In this document: in pieces, positions 8,487-16,237 of the stretch
How positions within the stretch are numbered: position 1 is the stretch's first letter
How the letters are laid out: each line of letters starts with the position of its first letter
Assembly: GCA_934436435.1 (NCBI GenBank)
Contig: CAKSAN010000002.1
Location: forward strand, 1-64,000
DNA length: 64,000 nucleotides
Direction of reading: 5' to 3'
Origin: an uncultured Acetatifactor sp.
GTDB lineage: Bacteria; Bacillota; Clostridia; Lachnospirales; Lachnospiraceae
The notes under the pieces: model-generated
Seen by the model: only the letters and a program-made list of their open reading frames with translations
The model's database searches: none
What the model was told of the DNA's origin: nothing
Program-made: the position numbers and the translations under genes

Positions 8487-9563
8487 TCATTGATCCGGGT
8501 GCTTAATGGGATAGTAATTTAATTCAGATCCCTTGCAGTCTGATAAGCTATATAATTTATATACTGTTTTGGGACATTCACAACAGGAAAGCCCTTGTGT
8601 AGCAAGGATTCCCGCCACTTTTTTGATGACTGCGCGAATGTGCGATTCTGAAACGCTAGAGACCTCGTCTGAAACGCTGTTTACGGACGTATCAATAACA
8701 ATCTGCTCATCCCGGATGGAAGTGTTCTCAAGGATGGAATTGTCATCAGGTAGATGAATAGGTACTTTGAATGTCATAGAGACCTCCTCTTTATCAATCA
8801 TTACGTCGCTGACCGCGAACATGGTGGATAGGTAATTGCACAAGTAGATGACACTACCGTGCCTGCCGCTAAAGGATACCAGTGATAAGTAGCCGATTCC
8901 CTGCAGTTTATTCAAAAGCCTACTGACCGAAGCCTTGGATATCCCCCATCTCGAAGAGAGATCAGAATAGCTTATGAGTGGATTTTTAGTGGAGTTACGA
9001 AAATATACGACTGGTCCGATGTCCGATCCCTGGATCTGGGTATCGTTGTAAATGGCATGGAGCCACAGATCCAGTACGATGTCCATTTCTGAACAGCGTC
9101 CAAGACTGATTAGTTCGTGTGCAATGGAAATCGGGAAAAAGAAAAACCCTATGTCTTTCGCACACGGATAGTTATATTCCAGCCAAGTGTTATTCTCTTT
9201 CCAGTCAGAAATAGTAAACTTGATAAGATTTCCGCGGGCCAGCTTACAGTAGGAGATGTAATGTTCAGCTTGGAGATAGTCGAGTATTGCCAGTGCCTGA
9301 TGCTGGAAACGGACACGAAACCATTCGGAGAGATCCGAAAGTGTGCAGATCCATTCTCCGGGACTGATTAAATAGGAGATTCCCTCAATGCGCCTGTTGG
9401 AGCTTCTGAAGTTCGCAAACGAGCAAAGGACCATGTAATAAAAAAGATAGGAACTTCCGTTTGTCCGGATGTTCCTATCTTCCATAAGATCTCTAAAAAA
9501 GCTTCTGTAAATACGACAGCGTGGGTAATCCACGATTTGTTTAATTTCAATTTGGTAATCCAT
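8487..9563 (-). CDS. Helix-turn-helix protein of the conjugative element, altered C-terminus
   Basis: ATG at 9563 follows a GAGGAGG site by 9 bases; an in-frame TTG further up overlaps that site. The 358-residue product has a winged-helix segment at about 190-235 (L-S-S-R-W-G-I-S-K-A-S-V-S-R-L-L-N-K-L). Its body resembles the long helix-turn-helix proteins seen in Lachnospiraceae conjugative elements. The last residues overlap in another frame with sequence that belongs to VirB4, so the natural C-terminus appears to be lost at a deletion junction near 8490-8520. It may act as an element regulator. It is the last element gene before the tRNA-Leu attachment remnant. Confidence 0.7.
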   Translation of the reverse strand: MDYQIEIKQIVDYPRCRIYRSFFRDLMEDRNIRTNGSSYLFYYMVLCSFANFRSSNRRIEGISYLISPGEWICTLSDLSEWFRVRFQHQALAILDYLQAEHYISYCKLARGNLIKFTISDWKENNTWLEYNYPCAKDIGFFFFPISIAHELISLGRCSEMDIVLDLWLHAIYNDTQIQGSDIGPVVYFRNSTKNPLISYSDLSSRWGISKASVSRLLNKLQGIGYLSLVSFSGRHGSVIYLCNYLSTMFAVSDVMIDKEEVSMTFKVPIHLPDDNSILENTSIRDEQIVIDTSVNSVSDEVSSVSESHIRAVIKKVAGILATQGLSCCECPKTVYKLYSLSDCKGSELNYYPIKHPDQ

Positions 9564-9791
9564 GATTGACATCCTCCTCAATATTTGTCATGGCAGTGAA
9601 CTGAAACTGATATGGCACAGTCCCAAACAAAATTCGGATAGTATCCCTCCAAATGTAATTTGAAAGGCATTTTTTCAACTCAGTTTGGAACTATGATATT
9701 TCGGGGGATTTTGCACAAAATTGTTGATAGAATGGATATATAAGGGGATATTGTATTCCGGTTATTTCTATTCGTGTCGTAAAGATGGTAT

Positions 9792-9855
9792 TGCTGGTCT
9801 AGGACTTAAAATCCCTCGGGGGCAACCCCGTGCCGGTTCAAGTCCGGCCACCAGC
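9792..9855 (+). pseudogene. 3' fragment of tRNA-Leu(UAA), attachment-site remnant
   Basis: From about 9799 the sequence matches the anticodon loop (CTTAAAA, anticodon UAA), variable arm (CTCGGGGGCAACCCCG), T arm (GCCGGTTCAAGTCCGGC) and 3' acceptor strand (CACCAGC plus A) of tRNA-Leu. The matching 5' acceptor strand and D arm are absent and the anticodon stem is mismatched on its 5' side, so it is not a working tRNA. Such 3' tRNA duplications are left where elements integrate into tRNA genes. The intact gene should lie left of the window, bounding the element there. A transcription terminator follows at once. Confidence 0.75.
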
Positions 9856-9869
9856 ATGAATGAGAGAGT

Positions 9870-9906
9870 AGGAGAAACGTTGATTTTACAGCGTTTCTCC
9901 TATTTT
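9870..9906 (+). terminator. Rho-independent terminator after the tRNA-Leu fragment
   Basis: Stem GGAGAAACGTTG / CAGCGTTTCTCC (9870-9899) is followed by a U-rich TATTTT tail. It is probably the original terminator of the tRNA gene, carried with the duplicated 3' end. Confidence 0.75.
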
Positions 9907-10053
9907 CGTTATAGGGAAAAGTTGTTTGTAATTGTTTGTAAAAATCTTCCGTCAGTCTAACAGCGCTTTTATGGCACTTATATCCATTCGAAAGCTCCGC
10001 CTATGAGGGTAGATGGTTTTGTATCAATCGGGACATTAACACACCTGATTGAT
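9907..10053. other. Non-coding stretch between two terminators
   Basis: I see no gene, tRNA or strong promoter here. It links the tRNA-Leu fragment terminator to a second terminator at 10054-10091. Confidence 0.4.
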
Positions 10054-10091
10054 GAGAGGAACACGGTAGAAGTGCCGTGTTTCTCTTATTT
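10054..10091 (+). terminator. Rho-independent terminator
   Basis: The hairpin GAGAGGAACACGG / CCGTGTTTCTC with a short loop is followed by TTATTTTT. No gene ends just before it, so it may terminate a small or lost transcript. Confidence 0.7.
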
Positions 10092-10094
10092 TTA

Positions 10095-10123
10095 TTGTGA
10101 ATAATAAAAAGCTGGGATATAAT
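10095..10123 (+). promoter_or_regulatory. Promoter of the nucleotidyltransferase gene
   Basis: TTGTGA (10095-10100), 17-bp spacer, TATAAT (10118-10123), 50 bp before the gene start. Box spacing is ideal for the main sigma factor. Confidence 0.65.
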
Positions 10124-10173
10124 CATGTATAAATAACAGTAATGTATTCTCAGGTCGAAGATGAGGTGATATT

Positions 10174-10503
10174 ATGCTGACAAATACAATGAAAGAGGAC
10201 TTGACCCAAGGATTAGTAGAGATTTTTTCAGATAAGATTTTAGCAATCATATTGTATGGATCTGTTGCCAGAAATGAGAATACAGGCGAAAGCGATATTG
10301 ATATTGCAATTATTGTAAAAAATGAAATGGATGATGCAACAAAGGAACGGTTCATTTGTTGGTCTGCAGAATTAGATCTTCGATATGACAGAGTATTTTC
10401 TATTATTGATATTCAGGAAGAAAACATGGAAAAATGGGGAAATGTTTTGCCGTTTTATCAGAATGTACAGAAGGAGGGGAGAGTTCTTTGGCAGGCAGCT
10501 TAA
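10174..10503 (+). CDS. MNT-type nucleotidyltransferase, antitoxin-like
   Basis: The protein has 109 residues and the minimal nucleotidyltransferase fold: L-Y-G-S-V-A-R at 27-33 and the metal-binding D-I-D at 41-43 (pattern G-S ... D-x-D). In HEPN/MNT systems this enzyme neutralises the HEPN RNase by adding nucleotides to it. No HEPN gene adjoins it here. The next gene is a different protein whose start overlaps this one. ATG at 10174 follows AGGTGAT. It may therefore be an orphan antitoxin, or act with the chimeric neighbour. Confidence 0.85.
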   Translation: MLTNTMKEDLTQGLVEIFSDKILAIILYGSVARNENTGESDIDIAIIVKNEMDDATKERFICWSAELDLRYDRVFSIIDIQEENMEKWGNVLPFYQNVQKEGRVLWQAA

Positions 10504-11174
10504 GGAAACATACAGAAAACCGAAAAGAAACTTATGATGTAGAACAAGCATTAGATGAAGCAGATCGGTTGGCAGAAGATTCTGATGAAAGAATGACGCA
10601 TGAAGAATTGTTTCAGGCAATCAAGGGCAGAATAACAATTCCTTTTACACTTCACGGAATCAATGAAAATCTTACAGTGGAATATACGCAAGGGACAGAC
10701 CCTAAGGCAATAGGGTACGACGCATTGCAAGGATTTCCGTTGGATAAAATATGCTGTACCGGCTATCCGGTAATGCATGGTTATTTTGAACAGATGAATG
10801 CGACCGGCTACCGGAGATCCTGTGGGTTTATTCAATTTGTGGAAAGAATTGAAAACCATGGGGAAAACATAGAGTTTTCCATAGATGTGAGTGACGAAAA
10901 TCTGAAAAAAGGGAATCCGTATTTTGCATACGGATATCCAGCAGAAATATTTGATGCTCCCTGTTGTAATTTGGCTGGATGTAATCACTTGAAATGGACT
11001 GCATATACCTATCTGGTGGATTTGCCTTCCCGGATGAATGGAAATAAACTGGAATTTCTGGTGGGATACTCTTGGGGATATGAAGAGGATGAAAACGGTC
11101 CACAGAGATTGCTGCCTTTAGAGGTGCTAACAGAAAAGGACTGGGAAAAGCATGTTAAGTCAGTGTTCCGGTAA
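10488..11174 (+). CDS. Chimeric protein: antitoxin-like tail joined to an unknown domain
   Basis: I chose TTG at 10488, which follows AAGGAGG (10471-10477), over an ATG at 10434 deep inside the previous gene. The product has 228 residues. Residues about 18-50 (D-V-E-Q-A-L-D-E-A-D-R-L-A ... R-M-T-H-E-E-L-F) resemble the C-terminal tails of clostridial type II antitoxins. The remaining 175 residues form an unrecognised, Tyr- and Cys-rich domain (C-C-T-G-Y-P, C-C-N-L-A-G-C-N-H). It overlaps the nucleotidyltransferase gene by 16 bases. The layout looks like an antitoxin tail fused to an unrelated domain. Function unknown. Confidence 0.7.
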   Translation: MAGSLRKHTENRKETYDVEQALDEADRLAEDSDERMTHEELFQAIKGRITIPFTLHGINENLTVEYTQGTDPKAIGYDALQGFPLDKICCTGYPVMHGYFEQMNATGYRRSCGFIQFVERIENHGENIEFSIDVSDENLKKGNPYFAYGYPAEIFDAPCCNLAGCNHLKWTAYTYLVDLPSRMNGNKLEFLVGYSWGYEEDENGPQRLLPLEVLTEKDWEKHVKSVFR

Positions 11175-11282
11175 TCCCTTTAATTCCTGCAAATCAGCGG
11201 GAATGTACATTCTGTTGTTGTTTTTATTTATGATCATGAGTACACTAAGAGTAGACTGCTTCAAAGTCTGGGAGAAAAGGAC

Positions 11283-12515
11283 ATGAAGATTGGTGAATTG
11301 GCGAAAGTATGTGGGGTATCTAAAGATACGGTACGTTATTATGTGGAAAAAGGCCTTCTGATTCCCTTCAAAAAGGGAGCACAAATGAACTTCACGGATC
11401 GGGAATATGAAGATATGCAATTCATACAGAAGATGAAGCAAATGCAATTCAGTATTCGTGAAATGCAGGCAATTCTTACACTTCGAAGATTATCCAATTT
11501 CATTGAACCGGATACGATCCAGGCATATGAAGACATATTAAATCAGAAAAAGCAGGATTTGCATAAGGAAATAAGTATTTTGCAGGAGGCTTATGATACG
11601 GTGGATCAGGAATTGGCGAAATACGCTACACGTAAAAACGCCAAGGCAAAAGCAATGGGTGTTCCATTGATTGCGCTATCCTATTTGTATTGTCCTCACT
11701 GCGGAAGACAGCTAATGGTACAGAATGCACAAATTTCAAATAATTGTGTGGACGAAGGAGAACTGATCTGCAGCTGTGGATATCATGCTCTGATTACGGG
11801 CGGCATAGTAGATACGGGGAACAGATACACAGGCAAGTACGACCGGCCGGATCTGAAGCGTGGCCTTTACCGCAACGTCGGGGAAGAATTCGTAACGGGA
11901 TTTCAGAAAAGCAGCGATTTTGTGTATAATCGTCTGACAGAACTGGATACCAAAGGAAAGATCGTAATGGAGACGAACATAAATGGATACTTCTTTCTAT
12001 ACAACTGTATTCAGAATGTAGAGAAAGATTGTCTGTATATTATTACAGACCGGTATCCGGAAATGCTTAAGATGTACAAGCAGCTGATTGAAATGTTACA
12101 GTTAGACCTTAATATCTTGTTTATTGCTGACGATTCGGATCACTTCCCTATAAAGGACGGCTGTGTGGACATATTATTGGATTTTTACGGTTCCAATGAG
12201 CAGTTTATCTATAAACAACGAAGTTTTCTACAGGAATATCGCCGATATTTGAAGCAGACAGCAGTAATTCTCGGAGCATTGTTCGGATTCGACGGAAACA
12301 GTAAGTCTGTGCATCAGGTGTCCAAGTATTATCCGGAATGTTCTCCCATAGCATTGGATGCGAAAAAGATGCTGCATACTTATGAAGAAGGTGGGTATGC
12401 CATACAATCTACAGAGGTGGCAGTTTCTTTACAGACATATAATAAATATTCATTTGCGTGCCATCAGGATGGGGAGAGACTGATCCAATACTATTATGAA
12501 GCCCGGAAAAAATAG
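11283..12515 (+). CDS. MerR-family regulator with zinc knuckle and methyltransferase-like domain
   Basis: Of 410 residues, 1-70 are a MerR winged helix (I-G-E-L-A-K-V-C-G-V-S-K-D-T-V-R-Y-Y), followed by a coiled-coil dimer helix (about 80-118). C137, C140, C163 and C165 form a probable zinc site. Residues 205-400 have the strand order of class I methyltransferases, including a D-H-F-P-I-K-D-G-C-V-D-I-L-L-D stretch, but the glycine-rich SAM loop is replaced (I-V-M-E-T-N-I-N-G), so it may sense a ligand and not catalyse. The gene lies directly upstream of the amino-acid transporter operon, whose candidate promoter has a long spacer as MerR targets do. An imperfect repeat near 11240-11256 may be an autoregulatory site. 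Confidence 0.85.
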   Translation: MKIGELAKVCGVSKDTVRYYVEKGLLIPFKKGAQMNFTDREYEDMQFIQKMKQMQFSIREMQAILTLRRLSNFIEPDTIQAYEDILNQKKQDLHKEISILQEAYDTVDQELAKYATRKNAKAKAMGVPLIALSYLYCPHCGRQLMVQNAQISNNCVDEGELICSCGYHALITGGIVDTGNRYTGKYDRPDLKRGLYRNVGEEFVTGFQKSSDFVYNRLTELDTKGKIVMETNINGYFFLYNCIQNVEKDCLYIITDRYPEMLKMYKQLIEMLQLDLNILFIADDSDHFPIKDGCVDILLDFYGSNEQFIYKQRSFLQEYRRYLKQTAVILGALFGFDGNSKSVHQVSKYYPECSPIALDAKKMLHTYEEGGYAIQSTEVAVSLQTYNKYSFACHQDGERLIQYYYEARKK

Positions 12516-12521
12516 GGGACT

Positions 12522-12550
12522 AAAAAGATGGTGTGCACCCCACCTTTTTT
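12522..12550 (+). terminator. Terminator of the MerR gene
   Basis: AAAAAGATGG pairs with CCACCTTTTT around a short loop and ends in a T run. It has one mismatch. It separates the regulator gene from the transporter operon. Confidence 0.6.
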
Positions 12551-12573
12551 AAAAAATTTATAAAAATAAGTAG

Positions 12574-12609
12574 TTGACAATGGGTAAGGTGCAGGAAGTA
12601 AGGTAGATT
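12574..12609 (+). promoter_or_regulatory. Candidate MerR-controlled promoter of the transporter operon
   Basis: A perfect TTGACA -35 box (12574-12579) is followed at 19 bp by TAAGGT, or at 24 bp by TAGATT; no good -10 sits at 17 bp. GTAAGGT occurs twice (12584-12590 and 12598-12604), 14 bp apart. Long-spacer promoters are typical of MerR activation, and a MerR gene lies just upstream. The assignment is inferred. Confidence 0.45.
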
Positions 12610-12619
12610 CATAAATTAC

Positions 12620-12664
12620 AAAGACGTAAGAAAGAGCATTCTTTCGGACGTCTTTTTCTTTTTA
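12620..12664 (+). terminator. Leader hairpin with U tract before the transporter operon
   Basis: AAGACGT (12621-12627) pairs with ACGTCTT (12648-12654), with an inner AAAGA/TCTTT stem, followed by TTTTTCTTTTT. The hairpin lies between the candidate promoter and the ribosome site of the next gene, the position of an attenuator. No known riboswitch aptamer fits upstream of it. Confidence 0.55.
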
Positions 12665-12684
12665 CAGATAAGGAGGATATGATT

Positions 12685-13437
12685 ATGAAAAAAAGAATGA
12701 TGGCATTATTTCTCACAACTGTAATGATGGCAACCATGTGTGGCTGCGGCTCAAAGAGCGATGAAAAAAAGATATACAAAGTAGCAACCGATACAACCTT
12801 TGCTCCTTTTGAATTTGAAAACGACGAGGGGAAAATGGTTGGAATTGACCTGGATCTTCTGAAAGCGATCGCAGAGGATCAGGGATTTGAATATGAACTG
12901 GAATATGTAGGATTTTCAGCAGCAGTGACGGCATTGGAGGCAGGCGAAGTAGATGCTGTTATTGCCGGAATGTCTATTACAGATGAGAGAAAAGAAAAGT
13001 ACGATTTCTCAGATGCCTATTTTGATTCCGGTGTAGGTATGGGTGTGTTAGCCGGATCGGATATTAACAGTTACGAGGATCTGGCAGGCAAACAGGTGGC
13101 AGCAAAAATCGGCGCCGAAGGATGTGCCTTTGCTGAATCCATTGCCGATCAGTATGGTTTTACCATTGCCCAGTTTGAAGACTCGGCTACCATGTTCCAG
13201 GATGTTCTGGCGGGAACTTCCGCAGCCGTATTTGATGATTATCCGGTACTGGGATATGAGATCAACAGAGGTCTTGGATTGTCAATGCCGCTTCCTATGG
13301 AAAGAGGTTCTTCCTATGGTATCGCAACATTGAAGGGTGAAAATCCCGAACTGGTAGAAATGCTGAACAAGGGTCTGGCAAATTTGAAGGAAAGCGGAAA
13401 ATACGATGAGATTATCAATACTTATATCTCCAAATAA
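12685..13437 (+). CDS. Amino-acid ABC transporter substrate-binding lipoprotein
   Basis: ATG at 12685 is 8 bases after AGGAGG; an ATG two codons earlier is too close. The 250-residue product has a lipoprotein signal with the lipid-carrying Cys at residue 21. Behind it is a family 3 polar amino-acid binding domain (F-A-P-F-E-F-E-N ... G-I-D-L-D-L-L-K-A-I-A-E), with D-A-V-I-A-G-M-S-I-T in the hinge region. It would capture a polar amino acid outside the membrane and pass it to the permease encoded 27 bases downstream. The exact ligand, such as glutamine, is not set by the sequence. Confidence 0.92.
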   Translation: MKKRMMALFLTTVMMATMCGCGSKSDEKKIYKVATDTTFAPFEFENDEGKMVGIDLDLLKAIAEDQGFEYELEYVGFSAAVTALEAGEVDAVIAGMSITDERKEKYDFSDAYFDSGVGMGVLAGSDINSYEDLAGKQVAAKIGAEGCAFAESIADQYGFTIAQFEDSATMFQDVLAGTSAAVFDDYPVLGYEINRGLGLSMPLPMERGSSYGIATLKGENPELVEMLNKGLANLKESGKYDEIINTYISK

Positions 13438-13464
13438 GCATTTGCCGGAGAAAAGGAGTAGCCT

Positions 13465-14148
13465 ATGGAATTTGTAAACACACTGATTAAAAACCTCCCC
13501 ACTTTTGGGGAGGCATTGCTGATGACATTGGAACTGGCTGCAGTGGCCATTCTGTTAGCATTGGTCCTGGGAATTATTTTTGGATTGTTTACAGTATCCG
13601 GATTCAAAGCGCTGGAGTTTATTTCCGCAATTTACATCGATATCATCCGAGGGACACCGCTGTTGGTTCAGACCTTTATCATTTATTATGGTCTGGCACA
13701 GTCGTTAAAGCCATTGGGGTTTTCCTGGGCAAATATCGGAGGACCTTTTACCGCCGGTGTGGTAGCACTGAGCTTGAATGCGGGAGCGTATATGGCTGAG
13801 ATCATACGCGGAGGCATCCAGTCCGTGGACAAAGGACAGATGGAAGCTGCAAGGAGTCTTGGCCTGCCTTATTTTAAGGCAATGCGGCGTGTTGTTTTAC
13901 CACAGGCGTTTCTGACGATGCTGCCGTCCATGATTAATCAATTCATTATTACTCTGAAGGATACATCCCTCATTTCGATTATCGGCATCCGTGAACTGAC
14001 ACAGAACGGTAAAATTATAGCTGCGAATGCAGCATCCATGGTAATGTCAGTATGGTTGGTGGTAGCTTTGTTCTATTTGGTGGTATGCACAATTCTTGCA
14101 AAATTTGCCAAGATAGTGGAAAGGAAGATTGTATATGGCAGAAAGTAA
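13465..14148 (+). CDS. Amino-acid ABC transporter permease
   Basis: The product has 227 residues with about five membrane segments. The HisM/GlnP-type EAA loop (E-A-A-R-S-L-G-L ... V-V-L-P-Q-A) near 128-150 contacts the ATPase. ATG at 13465 follows GGAGAAAAGGAG. It overlaps the ATPase gene by 14 bases, so the two are coupled. Together with the lipoprotein before it and ATPase after it, it forms a complete polar amino-acid importer; the permease would work as a homodimer. Confidence 0.93.
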   Translation: MEFVNTLIKNLPTFGEALLMTLELAAVAILLALVLGIIFGLFTVSGFKALEFISAIYIDIIRGTPLLVQTFIIYYGLAQSLKPLGFSWANIGGPFTAGVVALSLNAGAYMAEIIRGGIQSVDKGQMEAARSLGLPYFKAMRRVVLPQAFLTMLPSMINQFIITLKDTSLISIIGIRELTQNGKIIAANAASMVMSVWLVVALFYLVVCTILAKFAKIVERKIVYGRK

Positions 14149-14869
14149 AATCGTGGTAAAGGGTCTGCGTAAATGCTACGGCGAAATAGAAGTATTGAAG
14201 AAAATTGATATAGAAGTAGCAGAAGGTGAAGTACTGTGTCTGATTGGCCCTTCCGGTTCCGGGAAAAGTACGTTTCTTCGCTGCCTGAATCGTCTGGAGA
14301 AAAGCAACGGCGGAGAAATCTGGGTCAATCATCAAAATTTGGAAAATAAAAATCTGAATATCAATAAGCTAAGAGAAAGTATTGGAATGGTATTCCAGCA
14401 TTTTAATTTATTTTCAAATTTAAATATTCTGGATAATATCACGCTGGCACCCATAGAACTTAAAAAAATGTCAAAACAGCAGGCAGAGGAGAAAGCATAT
14501 CAGTTGCTTGACAGAGTGGGATTAAAGGAGAAAGCAAAGGCGTTTCCCAGTCAACTGTCAGGCGGGCAGAAACAGAGATGCGCTATTGCAAGGGCATTGG
14601 AAATGAATCCGGATATTATGCTTTTTGACGAACCGACAAGTGCGCTGGATCCGGAGATGGTAGGCGAGGTGCTGGAGGTTATGAAGCAGCTGGCTGAGGA
14701 TGGCATGACGATGGTGATAGTTACACATGAAATGGGATTTGCCAGGGAAGTCGCAGATCGGGTTATTTTTATGGATGATGGCTATATTGTGGAGGAAGGA
14801 ACACCGGAAGAGATATTTAAGCACCCGAAGGAAAAAAGAACGATTGATTTCTTAAATAAAGTACTATAG
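14135..14869 (+). CDS. Amino-acid ABC transporter ATP-binding protein
   Basis: The start is ATG at 14135; an upstream in-frame TTG is less likely. The 244-residue product has all ABC motifs: Walker [10 protein letters not shown]-loop V-F-Q-H-F-N-L-F, signature L-S-G-G-Q-K-Q-R, Walker [13 protein letters not shown] and the H-loop V-T-H-E. It matches the GlnQ/HisP class and completes the importer. Confidence 0.95.
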   Translation: MAESKIVVKGLRKCYGEIEVLKKIDIEVAEGEVLCLIGPSGSGKSTFLRCLNRLEKSNGGEIWVNHQNLENKNLNINKLRESIGMVFQHFNLFSNLNILDNITLAPIELKKMSKQQAEEKAYQLLDRVGLKEKAKAFPSQLSGGQKQRCAIARALEMNPDIMLFDEPTSALDPEMVGEVLEVMKQLAEDGMTMVIVTHEMGFAREVADRVIFMDDGYIVEEGTPEEIFKHPKEKRTIDFLNKVL

Positions 14870-14881
14870 AGGTGATAAGTA

Positions 14882-15613
14882 ATGATGAAAGATACAACTA
14901 GTGCTCGAAAACCTGTGATTGGAGTGATTCCTCTGTGGGATGAAGAAAAAGACAGTATCTGGATGGTGCCGGGATATCTTGACGGCGTCAGAGATGCCGG
15001 TGGAATCCCTGTGATTTTGCCGCTGCAACCCCGGATGGAAGACCTTGAACAACTGGATACTTTGATCGATGGGTATCTTTTTACAGGTGGTCATGATGTA
15101 AATCCTCGAATGTATGGGGAAGAACCGATTCCGGCATGTGGGGTCTGCTGTCCGGAGAGAGATGTGCTGGAAGAGAAAATATATAGAATGGCAAAGGAAA
15201 AAGAGAAACCCATTCTTGGCATATGCCGGGGAATTCAGCTGTTGAATGTTCTCGCCGGGGGAACTTTGTATCAGGATCTTCCACAACAGTTTTCGGGAAC
15301 AAAAGTAATTGACCATCATATGACGGCACCCTACGACAGAACGGTACATGAGGTGGAAATTACAGAAGATACTCCGTTGTATGCACTGTTGCAGCAGAAG
15401 ACCCTTCGGGTGAACAGCTATCACCACCAGGGAGTCCGAAGTGTGGGAAAAGGGTTTGAAGTCATGGCGGTATCAGAAGATGGTCTGGTAGAGGGAATTT
15501 ATGCACCGGATGAAAAATTCCTATGGGGAATTCAGTGGCACCCGGAATTCATCTATCAGAAAGATGATACTGCAAAGAAAATATTCCGAGCGTTTGTGGA
15601 GGCATGTGTATGA
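14882..15613 (+). CDS. Class I glutamine amidotransferase, peptidase C26 (PuuD-like)
   Basis: The 243-residue protein carries the nucleophile elbow G-I-C-R-G-I-Q (Cys near residue 114) and the catalytic H-x-E in I-Q-W-H-P-E-F. This is the gamma-glutamyl-GABA hydrolase family, cytoplasmic enzymes that cleave gamma-glutamyl compounds. It begins 12 bases after the transporter ATPase, so the imported substrate may be a gamma-glutamyl amino acid or the hydrolase may release glutamate; this is inference from context. The ribosome site is GAGGTGAT. Confidence 0.9.
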   Translation: MMKDTTSARKPVIGVIPLWDEEKDSIWMVPGYLDGVRDAGGIPVILPLQPRMEDLEQLDTLIDGYLFTGGHDVNPRMYGEEPIPACGVCCPERDVLEEKIYRMAKEKEKPILGICRGIQLLNVLAGGTLYQDLPQQFSGTKVIDHHMTAPYDRTVHEVEITEDTPLYALLQQKTLRVNSYHHQGVRSVGKGFEVMAVSEDGLVEGIYAPDEKFLWGIQWHPEFIYQKDDTAKKIFRAFVEACV

Positions 15614-16185
15614 ATAAAAAAATCATCACAATCTGCAGGTCATTTGGAGCAGAAGGTCATGAAATCGGAAAGGAACTGTCAGAACGCCTGAATATTCCTT
15701 TATATGATAAAGATCTGTTGGAGATGGCGGCCAGAAAAAGTAATCTTGAACTGAATCATGCGGCAACGCTGGATGAACAAATATCCAAAAAGATTATCAG
15801 CCATTATTTCTTAATGTCGCAGGATATTGAGTCGGACCGTTTATTTAGGGAAGAGACCAATTTGATTATGCAGCTTGTAGAAAAGGGTTCCTGCATTATT
15901 GTAGGCCGGATGGCTGATTATATCCTGCGCGATAGGGCAGACTGCCTGAAAGTATTTATTACGGCTCCGTATGATGTACGCGTAGGAATCATTAAGGAAA
16001 AATACGGCATCTCAGCAGAAGAGGCCGGTAAGACCGTAAGAAAGATGGACACTGCCAGAGAAGAGTTTTACCGCTATTATTCCAATGGAAAATGGCGGCA
16101 GGAAACGGATAAGGATATTGTATTGAATCGAGGAATTTTTGGCATCAAGGGCTGTGTAGATATTCTCGAATACATTTGTAAATAA
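15610..16185 (+). CDS. Cytidylate-kinase-like family protein
   Basis: ATG at 15610 overlaps the previous stop and follows TGGAGG by 7 bases. The 191-residue product has the altered P-loop of this family near 9-20 (C-R-S-F-G-A-E-G-H-E-I-G-K) and the R-x-A-D-Y-I-L-R and K-M-D-x-A-R-E-E-F segments common in cytidylate-kinase-like proteins. Members resemble nucleoside monophosphate kinases, but many are of unknown substrate and this is not the housekeeping Cmk. It is the last gene of the transporter operon. The link to amino-acid import is unexplained. Confidence 0.85.
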   Translation: MNKKIITICRSFGAEGHEIGKELSERLNIPLYDKDLLEMAARKSNLELNHAATLDEQISKKIISHYFLMSQDIESDRLFREETNLIMQLVEKGSCIIVGRMADYILRDRADCLKVFITAPYDVRVGIIKEKYGISAEEAGKTVRKMDTAREEFYRYYSNGKWRQETDKDIVLNRGIFGIKGCVDILEYICK

Positions 16186-16207
16186 CGGTATCCTCGAAAA
16201 GAAACAC

Positions 16208-16237
16208 CACTGCGCCCCCTATTGGCGGCGCAGCAGT
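16208..16237 (-). terminator. GC-rich hairpin at the convergent gene ends
   Basis: CTGCGCC pairs with GGCGCAG around the end of the membrane protein gene. Read on the minus strand it is followed by TGTTTCTTTTC, a weak U tract. It may stop transcription from the minus strand. Confidence 0.4.

Noticed and set aside
9792..9855. Functional tRNA-Leu gene
   Set aside because: There is no 5' acceptor strand matching CACCAGC and no D arm, and the anticodon stem is mismatched on its 5' side. Only the 3' half is present.
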